Part shown: piece after piece, positions 1 to 4,642 of the stretch
Position numbering within the stretch: the stretch's first letter is position 1
How the letters are laid out: each line of letters begins with the position of its first letter
Origin: an uncultured Ruminococcus sp.
Lineage (GTDB): Bacteria > Bacillota > Clostridia > Oscillospirales > Ruminococcaceae
Direction: 5' to 3'
Length of the DNA: 5,103 nucleotides
Assembly: GCA_946183385.1 (NCBI GenBank)
Contig: CAMHBN010000161.1
Span: 1 to 5,103 of the forward strand
Made by a program: the position numbers and the translations under genes
The notes under the pieces: generated by a model
Told to the model about the DNA's origin: nothing
The model's input: only the letters and a program-made list of their open reading frames with translations
Database searches by the model: none

Positions 1-1
1 C

Positions 2-442
2 ATCCGCTACGGCAAGCTCGACGCGACCGACGAGGAGGTCTACGCGGCGGCGAAGCTCGCGAACGCGGACTACTTCATCACCCACCTTGAAAACGGCTAT
101 CAGACCATGCTCACGGCTGACGGCGCGAACCTCTCGCAGGGACAGCGCCAGCTCCTCGCGATAGCGCGTGCGGCGGTCGCAGACCCGCCCGTGCTCATCC
201 TCGACGAGGCTACGAGCTCGATTGATACCCGCACCGAGGCTCACATCGAGAAGGGTATGGACTCGCTCATGGAGGGCAGAACAGTATTCGTCATCGCGCA
301 CCGCCTGTCCACGGTAAGGAACGCGAAGGCGATAATGGTGCTCGAAAACGGCAAGATAATCGAGCGCGGCGACCACAAAGCCCTCATCGCAATGCACGGC
401 AAGTACTATCAGCTCTACACGGGAATGTTCGAGCTTTCCTGA
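2..442 (+). CDS. ABC exporter, C-terminal part of the ATPase domain (5' truncated by window edge)
   Basis: The frame is open from base 2 to the TGA at 440-442 and gives the last 146 residues of an ABC transporter nucleotide-binding domain. It powers export of an unknown substrate by ATP hydrolysis at the inner face of the membrane. Numbering from the first visible codon, the signature motif is LSQGQ at 44-48 (a common variant of LSGGQ). Walker B is VLILD at 64-68 followed by the catalytic Glu69, the D-loop SSID is at 72-75, and the H-loop His is near 100 in IAHRLSTV. All visible catalytic residues are intact. The wording around these motifs, GANLSQGQRQ and DEATSSIDTRTE, is typical of MDR-type exporters with a fused membrane domain (MsbA/BmrA/YheH-like). 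The membrane domain, Walker A and Q-loop would lie upstream of the window. Such genes often occur as pairs encoding heterodimers, so a partner gene upstream is possible. The substrate cannot be told from this part. No clear intrinsic terminator follows the stop. Confidence 0.95.
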   Translation: MRYGKLDATDEEVYAAAKLANADYFITHLENGYQTMLTADGANLSQGQRQLLAIARAAVADPPVLILDEATSSIDTRTEAHIEKGMDSLMEGRTVFVIAHRLSTVRNAKAIMVLENGKIIERGDHKALIAMHGKYYQLYTGMFELS

Positions 443-490
443 TGGGCAATACTCACAATGACGGGTAAAGATATTTGTGCATATAGCACA

Positions 491-519
491 TTGCAATTCC
501 GCCTGTGATTGTGTATCAT
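491..519 (+). promoter_or_regulatory. Putative sigma-A promoter for the 600-1382 lipoprotein gene
   Basis: A TTGCAA box at 491-496 (4 of 6 consensus bases) is followed, after exactly 17 bases, by TATCAT at 514-519 (5 of 6). Transcription would start near 526 and give a leader of roughly 75 nt. It lies in the only sizeable gap between the ABC gene and the lipoprotein gene. The match is moderate and was judged by eye. Confidence 0.5.
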
Positions 520-531
520 TAATAATGGTTG

Positions 532-566
532 CAGACCGCTCCACCCTCTGTTACGGTGCGGCTCTG
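532..566 (+). promoter_or_regulatory. Possible leader hairpin upstream of the lipoprotein gene
   Basis: CAGA-CCGC (532-539) can pair with GCGG-c-TCTG (558-566) across one bulged C. An inner ACC/GGT pairing (543-545 with 555-557) extends the stem. The structure would sit within about 10 nt of the predicted mRNA 5' end, where it could stabilise the transcript. It is followed by TAAAATAAT, not a T run, so it does not look like a standard terminator for the ABC gene. No known riboswitch class is recognised. Confidence 0.3.
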
Positions 567-587
567 TAAAATAATCCGAAAATGAAA

Positions 588-591
588 GAGG
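588..591 (+). promoter_or_regulatory. Ribosome binding site that fixes the start at 600
   Basis: GAGG (within AAAGAGG) lies 8 nt before the ATG at 600. An in-frame ATG at 582 would put this sequence inside the coding region and has no comparable site upstream. The 600 start also gives a clean lipoprotein signal peptide beginning MKKF, so 600 is preferred. Confidence 0.85.
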
Positions 592-599
592 TTATCACT

Positions 600-1382
600 A
601 TGAAGAAGTTTATCGCTTGTATGCTCCTCTCGGCTATGGTCTGCGGAGCTCTCGCTTCCTGCGGAAAGAAGGAAGGCTCCAAGGAGGAGGCAACCACACA
701 GCCCACGACCGAGGCAACTACCGAGGCAACGACCGCGGGTGAGGCAATAGAAGCTCCCTCCGCCATCAGCGCTGAGGACATCGACTTCGAGGACACAGTC
801 GTTGCTCAGTCGGGTGACGCTTATCTCGCTATCGTTGACGGTCAGTGGTGGATACAGAACTGGGGTGGCGACGACCCGACTCAGAACTATATGGCATACA
901 ACGCGGGCATTCCCACTATCACAGGCAACGGCGACTACACCGTAAGCGTAACGGCTGACACAGTCGGCTTCCGCTTCGATACCACCGGCTCGCCCGACGA
1001 CCAGTACACTCCGAGCGGACTCCAGTTTATGGCGGTAATGATAAAGGACGGCGAGACAAAGTTCCCCGGAGCTGTTATCACGGTCAACTCCGTAAAGGTT
1101 GACGGCAAGGAACTCACCCTTGACGGCAAGCCCTACACCTCCTCCGACGACGGACAGGAGACAAGAGCCAACCTCTACAACCAGTGGGTATCCAAGGACA
1201 ATATCCCCAAGGACGCACGCTCGGCTGACGGCAAGCTCTACGAGGGCGACGGCGACGCAGCAACAGCTGCGAGCTTCATCGGCGACTACACGCCTCAGGC
1301 GGTAAATCCCGACGATTTCGCCAACGGCTGGACAACGGTCGAGGTAAACTTTACTGTTTCGGGTATAGCTGAGGCTGAATAA
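600..1382 (+). CDS. Secreted lipoprotein with Thr/Glu-rich tether and beta-rich Trp-containing domain
   Basis: This encodes a 260-residue predicted lipoprotein of unknown function. Residues 1-20 form a type II signal peptide (MKK, hydrophobic core, lipobox LASC), with Cys21 as the lipidated residue. It should therefore be anchored on the outer face of the cell membrane. Residues 22-50 are a low-complexity charged and Thr-rich tether (TTEATTEATT) that lets the folded part reach away from the membrane. From about residue 55 the sequence looks like one beta-rich domain. It includes an aromatic cluster GQWWIQNWGG near residues 81-90, then alternating strands such as GDYTVSVTADTVGFRFDTTG, and several Gly/Asp turns. 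Exposed Trp on a beta-sandwich would fit a carbohydrate-binding-like module, but that is inference and no family is firmly recognised. No catalytic motif is seen. The gene has its own likely promoter and ribosome binding site. It ends at the bidirectional terminator shared with the convergent lipoprotein gene. Confidence 0.9.
   Translation: MKKFIACMLLSAMVCGALASCGKKEGSKEEATTQPTTEATTEATTAGEAIEAPSAISAEDIDFEDTVVAQSGDAYLAIVDGQWWIQNWGGDDPTQNYMAYNAGIPTITGNGDYTVSVTADTVGFRFDTTGSPDDQYTPSGLQFMAVMIKDGETKFPGAVITVNSVKVDGKELTLDGKPYTSSDDGQETRANLYNQWVSKDNIPKDARSADGKLYEGDGDAATAASFIGDYTPQAVNPDDFANGWTTVEVNFTVSGIAEAE
708..731 (+). repeat. Two 12-bp tandem units coding the TEAT tether
   Basis: The 12-base unit ACCGAGGCAACT (708-719) is repeated as ACCGAGGCAACG (720-731) and followed by a partial ACC. 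Both are in frame and encode Thr-Glu-Ala-Thr within the lipoprotein tether. Such in-frame units can change in number by slippage without breaking the protein. Confidence 0.7.
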
Positions 1383-1391
1383 AATGATACA

Positions 1392-1423
1392 AAAAACGGC
1401 TCTGCATTTGCAGAGCCGTTTTT
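1392..1423. terminator. Bidirectional intrinsic terminator between convergent lipoprotein genes
   Basis: A perfect 14-bp inverted repeat has arms at 1392-1405 and 1410-1423 and the loop ATTT. The GC-rich core CGGCTCTGC is flanked by A5 on the left and T5 on the right, so an RNA hairpin with a U tract forms on either strand. It sits 9 nt after the stop of the plus-strand gene and 1 nt after the stop of the minus-strand gene, and so serves both. Confidence 0.93.
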
Positions 1424-1424
1424 A

Positions 1425-2219
1425 TCATTCAGTAGCAGTTGTAACTGCTGTTGTGGTAGTGGTGTCCGTCTCGGAGCCTGTTGTGTCGGTCGTATCCGTG
1501 GAATCACCCGTCGATGTCGTATCCGTCGTGAGCTCCTCGGGAGCCTTTCTCGTGAAGGTCTTGAGAAGGTCAACGATATTCGGGTTGCTCGACTCGTAGG
1601 TGATGATGTGCATCTCGGTCTGCTCCTCATTGCCGATGAGCAGGGTGTATCTCAGCTTGTTGAGCTCCTCATACTTGAATTCAACGAATACAGCCTCTCT
1701 GCCGTCCACCTCGGGATACTCGTAAGCCACCTCTGTCACGCTCTGATCTCTTTCAGCCTCGCGGAGAAGGCTCTCGACCTGCGAGCTTGCGAAAGCGGCG
1801 TCGCACTTGTCCATTATCATCGAGTCCATAGCGTAGCTGCCGTTGAGTATATACATCTCATTCTCGTAGGTGAGGATATCATCGGAGAGCGCCGCCACGT
1901 CCTCGTCGAGGAACCAGTCCTCGGGTATCTCGATGTAGCCGAACTCGTCATTTCCGACTATCTGCGTCTTTATCTCGGATTTGTCGTACTTCCATGTCAC
2001 AGGACTGAGCTTGTCAACGACTCTCTCCTCGAGCGACTTGTTCTTGTTCTCGGTGGTGGGCTCGGTGGGCTCTGTAGTAGCCTCGGTCTCGGGCTGAGTA
2101 TAGAGCACGGGAGGCTCGGGCTTGCTGATCTTTTCGTCGCTGAGCTCGGAGCTTCCGCAGGCAGTTGTTACAGCGGAGGAGAGCGCAAGCACAGCCGCTA
2201 TGATAGCGTTTTTCTTCAT
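1425..2219 (-). CDS. Lipoprotein of unknown function with a Thr-rich C-terminal tail
   Basis: This encodes a 264-residue predicted lipoprotein. Residues 1-20 are a signal peptide with the relaxed lipobox TTAC and Cys21 as lipidation site, so the protein should be anchored outside the membrane. Residues 22-62 form an acidic, Pro/Thr/Glu-rich linker (TEATTEPTEPTTE). The folded part runs from about 65 to 228. It contains EFGYIEIPEDWFLDE near 92-106, helical stretches (AFASSQVESLLREAERD) and later strands (REAVFVEFKYEEL, RYTLLIGNEEQTEMHIITYES) leading to NIVDLLKTFT. This order loosely recalls the PsbP/Mog1-like alpha-beta fold found in small bacterial lipoproteins, but that is inference only. Residues 231-264 are an unstructured tail with 19 Thr in 34 positions. 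The start is supported by AGGGG (2229-2233) 9 nt upstream of ATG and by the strong promoter at 2265-2293. The gene follows feoB by 70 bp on the same strand with no visible terminator, so partial co-transcription is likely. Confidence 0.92.
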   Translation of the reverse strand: MKKNAIIAAVLALSSAVTTACGSSELSDEKISKPEPPVLYTQPETEATTEPTEPTTENKNKSLEERVVDKLSPVTWKYDKSEIKTQIVGNDEFGYIEIPEDWFLDEDVAALSDDILTYENEMYILNGSYAMDSMIMDKCDAAFASSQVESLLREAERDQSVTEVAYEYPEVDGREAVFVEFKYEELNKLRYTLLIGNEEQTEMHIITYESSNPNIVDLLKTFTRKAPEELTTDTTSTGDSTDTTDTTGSETDTTTTTAVTTATE

Positions 2220-2264
2220 TTCATATTACCCCTGTTTTTAACAAAATTGCATTACTGCCCTAAA

Positions 2265-2293
2265 ACTATAGCACATATTTCCGTTTTTGTCAA
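2265..2293 (-). promoter_or_regulatory. Strong sigma-A promoter for the 1425-2219 lipoprotein gene, overlapping the feoB stop
   Basis: Read on the minus strand, TTGACA (2293-2288, perfect -35) is followed by a 17-base spacer and TATAGT (2270-2265, 5 of 6). TGC directly before the -10 gives an extended -10 element. The predicted start is near 2258 and the leader about 38 nt. The -35 hexamer contains the TGA stop codon of feoB (2292-2290). Confidence 0.85.
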
Positions 2294-4329
2294 TATCCGA
2301 GCGCCGAAAACAGCAGATTCACGGCAATGCACAGCGCCGCTCCGACCGCAGTCGGGAGGGCGAAGCTAAGAGCGGTCCACCGCAGACTGCCCGTCTCCTT
2401 CCGTATCGTCATACAGGTGGTCGCGCACGGGAAGTGGAACAGCGTGAATATCAGCATACAGACGGCGGTTTTCAGCGTCCAGCCGTTCTCGGCGAGCAGA
2501 CCGCGGAGCTCCGCTGTGTCGCTGATATCGACGAGACTGCCGTTCGCGAGGTACGCCATGAGGATTATCGGCACGACTATCTCGTTCGCAGGGAAGCCGA
2601 GCACGAACGCGAGCAGTATCACCCCATCAAGTCCCATGAGCCTGCCGACGGGGTCGAGCGCTCCCGACACGAGGGCGAGCAGCGTTTCGCCCGATATGCG
2701 GACGTTTGCCATCAGCCATAAAAGCAGTCCGCACGGAGCTGCTGCCGTGCACGCTCTGCCGAGCACGAACACCGTGCGGTCGAGGAGCGAGCGCACGAGC
2801 ACCTTCCCGACCTGCGGGCGGCGGTACGGCGGGAGCTCCAGCGTGTACGACGACGGCGCACCGCGCAGCACCGTCGCGGACAGCAGCTTCGACATCATCA
2901 AAGTCATCGCCGCACCGAGCAGCAGCACCGCACCGAGCACGCTTCCCTGCAGGACGGGCGAGGCGGCTATGAACATCGTTATCACGGCGATAATGGTCGG
3001 GAATCTGCCGTTGCACGGGACAAATGCGTTCGTGATGACGGCGATGAGACGCTCCCGCGGCGAGTCGATAATGCGGCAGCCCGTAACTCCGCAGGCGTTG
3101 CAGCCCAGCCCCATTGACATCGTTATCGCCTGCTTGCCGCAAGCTCCCGCGCACCTGAAGCAGCCGTCGAGGTTGAACGCGATACGCGGCAGATAGCCCA
3201 TATCCTCCATCAGCGTGAACAGCGGAAAGAATATCGCCATCGGCGGCAGCATCACCGATACCACCCACGCCAGCGTGCGGTAGATGCCGTCTGCGAGCAC
3301 ACCCTCCAGCCACGGGGGAGCTCCTGCTCTGTGCAGAGCCCCGCTGATGAGGTCGCCGCCCCTGCCAAGGAGCGCGGACAGCAGCTCCGACGGGTAATTC
3401 GCGCCCGCGACGGTCAGCCACATTATCAGCAGAAAGAGCGCGAGCATAACGGGTATGCCGGTGGTGCGGCTGAGGAAAATGCGGTCGAGGAAGCGGTCGC
3501 GCCTGTAGGGCTCGTCGGCGGAGCACGTCACGACCTCCGCGGCAATATCGGCGGCGAGCCGCGAAAACGCTGCAATGACCGTATCCGCGATGTGCTCGCC
3601 GCTGTAGCCCGCTTCCCCGAGCCGAGCCGTTATCTCCGCGAGCCTGTCGCCGTCCTGAATGCTGATAGCCCCGTGCTTCTCGGCTTCGGAAATAAAGCCC
3701 GTATCGCCCTCCATAAGCCGCAGAGCCGCTGCTTTTCCCATATCCGTGCCCATGAGCTCCGCCAGCTCTGCCGCCGCGGCTTCGAGTTCACTCGGCAGAG
3801 CCACACGCACGGGAACAGGCGGCATTTTGTCTCCTGTGACCTGTGCCACGGCTTCGCAGAGCTCCGCGAGCCCGACACCGCTCCGAGCCGCCGCCGCGAC
3901 AACGGGTACTCCCAGCCGCTCGGCGAGTTTTGCTGTATCGACGGTGATACCCTTGCCCGCGGCTTCGTCGATGAGATTGACGCACACGACAGTGCGCGGG
4001 ATAACGGACATCACCTGCAGGGCGAGGTTGAGGTTGCGCTCGAGGCACGACGCGTCGCAGACCACCACTGCCGCCTCCGCGCCGCCGAAGCAGATAAAGT
4101 CGCGGGCGGTGGTCTCCTCGGCAGAGCCCGCCCTCAGCGAGTACGTCCCCGGTATATCGGCGAGGGTGTAGCGCCGCCCTTCATAGATGTAGCCACCCTC
4201 CGCGCAGCCGACAGTCTTGCCCGCCCAGTTGCCCGTATGCTGTTTCGAGCCCGTCAGCGCGTTGAAAACTGTGGATTTCCCGACATTCGGATTCCCCGCC
4301 AGCGCAACGAGCACGCCTTTTTCTTCCAT
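2290..4329 (-). CDS. feoB: Ferrous iron transport protein B (FeoB), Cys-rich clostridial-type variant
   Basis: This is a complete 679-residue inner-membrane Fe(II) transporter with an N-terminal GTPase. The G motifs are clear: G1 GNPNVGKS at 12-19, the switch I Thr39 in NWAGKTV, G3 DIPG at 58-61, G4 NLID at 118-121 and a G5-like AAARSGVG near 146-153. A helical spacer domain follows to about 280. The membrane part, from about 292 to the end, has roughly eight hydrophobic segments. The gate region holds GLGCN (Cys410) and VPCNGR (Cys439), which match the conserved Cys positions of E. coli FeoB. It also has five extra Cys at 390, 393, 397, 413 and 418. The ending FHFPCATTCMTIRKETGS is typical of FeoB. 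The length is somewhat below that of E. coli FeoB (773). GGAG at 4337-4340 lies 7 nt before the ATG and supports the start. No feoA or feoC is seen: upstream is the divergent ffs gene and downstream a lipoprotein gene. No convincing feoB promoter was found. The palindrome at 4399-4417 is a candidate control site. Confidence 0.97.
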   Translation of the reverse strand: MEEKGVLVALAGNPNVGKSTVFNALTGSKQHTGNWAGKTVGCAEGGYIYEGRRYTLADIPGTYSLRAGSAEETTARDFICFGGAEAAVVVCDASCLERNLNLALQVMSVIPRTVVCVNLIDEAAGKGITVDTAKLAERLGVPVVAAAARSGVGLAELCEAVAQVTGDKMPPVPVRVALPSELEAAAAELAELMGTDMGKAAALRLMEGDTGFISEAEKHGAISIQDGDRLAEITARLGEAGYSGEHIADTVIAAFSRLAADIAAEVVTCSADEPYRRDRFLDRIFLSRTTGIPVMLALFLLIMWLTVAGANYPSELLSALLGRGGDLISGALHRAGAPPWLEGVLADGIYRTLAWVVSVMLPPMAIFFPLFTLMEDMGYLPRIAFNLDGCFRCAGACGKQAITMSMGLGCNACGVTGCRIIDSPRERLIAVITNAFVPCNGRFPTIIAVITMFIAASPVLQGSVLGAVLLLGAAMTLMMSKLLSATVLRGAPSSYTLELPPYRRPQVGKVLVRSLLDRTVFVLGRACTAAAPCGLLLWLMANVRISGETLLALVSGALDPVGRLMGLDGVILLAFVLGFPANEIVVPIILMAYLANGSLVDISDTAELRGLLAENGWTLKTAVCMLIFTLFHFPCATTCMTIRKETGSLRWTALSFALPTAVGAALCIAVNLLFSALGY

Positions 4330-4398
4330 AGTATCACTCCATTCTCTCTATTCTATGAGGGAAGGCGGCAGATAAGACCTCGCGGCTCTGCGCGGCGG

Positions 4399-4417
4399 GA
4401 CGAAATCACGTTTCGTC
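4399..4417. promoter_or_regulatory. Perfect 7-5-7 palindrome between feoB and ffs, candidate operator
   Basis: GACGAAA (4399-4405) and TTTCGTC (4411-4417) are exact reverse complements around TCACG. No T tract follows on either strand, so it is not a terminator. It is centred 79 bp upstream of the feoB start codon and ends 11 bp before the ffs -35 box, a usual place for a regulator site. It does not match the Fur, DtxR or MntR consensus sequences I know. The protein that might bind it is unknown, and chance is not excluded for a single 7-bp palindrome. Confidence 0.4.
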
Positions 4418-4428
4418 AAAAATAAAAC

Positions 4429-4457
4429 TTGACAATACTGCGCCGATGTGGTAAAAT
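4429..4457 (+). promoter_or_regulatory. Near-consensus extended -10 promoter of ffs, with A-rich upstream element
   Basis: TTGACA (4429-4434, perfect) is followed by 17 bases and TAAAAT (4452-4457, 5 of 6). TG at 4449-4450 forms an extended -10. The bases just before the -35 (4418-4427, AAAAATAAAA) are pure A/T and could act as an UP element. The predicted start is near 4465, leaving roughly 35-50 nt of leader before the SRP RNA. Such strength suits a highly transcribed housekeeping RNA. Confidence 0.9.
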
Positions 4458-4498
4458 AATATTTAGCGTGCAGAGCGCTGAATAATAGTTTAATGGAA

Positions 4499-4632
4499 AT
4501 TCCGAAATATAGATGTGCGGGCCCTGTGCAACAAGACACCGTGAACCATGTCAGGCGGGAGACCGAGCAGCATTAAGCGGATCGTCTCGTGTGCCGCAGC
4601 AAGCCTGCACATCTATGTTCCGGAATTTTTTT
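4499..4632 (+). terminator. Long end helix of ffs acting as an intrinsic terminator
   Basis: Bases 4499-4522 pair with 4603-4626 over 24 positions, with two G-U pairs and one A-C mismatch. The right arm runs straight into a T7 tract (4626-4632). The stem encloses the whole SRP RNA, so the closing helix of the RNA is also the terminator stem. The T tract ends 1 nt before the ribosome binding site of the next gene. Confidence 0.8.
4514..4611 (+). ncRNA. ffs: Signal recognition particle RNA, small bacterial type (4.5S)
   Basis: This RNA binds Ffh to form the SRP, which brings ribosomes making membrane and secreted proteins to the FtsY receptor. The Ffh-binding domain IV is plain: GTGAACCATG, then TCAGG (4551-4555), a CGG/CCG stem capped by the tetraloop GAGA (4559-4562), and AGCAG (4566-4570) facing TCAGG as the symmetric loop. 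It continues GCATTAAG and GTGTGCCGCA, as in the matching part of Bacillus SRP RNA. The loop is GNRA type, though GGAA is the form seen in E. coli and B. subtilis. No Alu domain is present, so this is the short form of about 100 nt. The ends are approximate because the terminal helix runs on without a break into the flanking terminator stem. Confidence 0.95.
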
Positions 4633-4642
4633 CGAGGCGGTC

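Noticed and set aside
131..145. LSQGQ in place of LSGGQ as a sign of a degenerate, inactive ABC site
   Set aside because: LSQGQ is common in this exporter group, and the Walker B Glu and H-loop His are intact.
474..490. TGTGC-ATATA-GCACA hairpin as the ABC gene terminator
   Set aside because: The stem is only 5 bp and no T tract follows. A terminator is not supported here.
582..599. Upstream ATG at 582 as the start of the first lipoprotein
   Set aside because: It would place the ribosome binding site inside the coding region and lengthen the signal peptide with acidic residues. The ATG at 600 has ideal spacing.
1608..2369. A 253-codon open frame on the plus strand opposite the second lipoprotein gene
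   Set aside because: It mirrors a well-supported lipoprotein gene with promoter, ribosome binding site and signal peptide on the other strand. The repetitive Leu/Val content is the complement of the Glu/Lys codons.
2627..3526. A 299-codon minus-strand open frame inside feoB in another frame
   Set aside because: It is an Arg/Ala/His-rich shadow of the feoB membrane region. feoB itself is intact through this stretch, so there is no frameshift to explain.
4378..4400. CGCG-rich dyad upstream of feoB
   Set aside because: CGCG is self-complementary and the stretch is simply GC-rich, so no convincing longer stem or consensus is formed.
3331..4425. A 364-codon open frame on the plus strand opposite feoB
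   Set aside because: It is antisense to a clear FeoB, rich in Arg/Ala/Gly as expected from the complement of GC-rich codons, and has no recognisable motif.
4465..4479. AGCG...CGCT small hairpin at the 5' end of the ffs transcript
   Set aside because: A 4-bp stem is too weak and likely to be chance.
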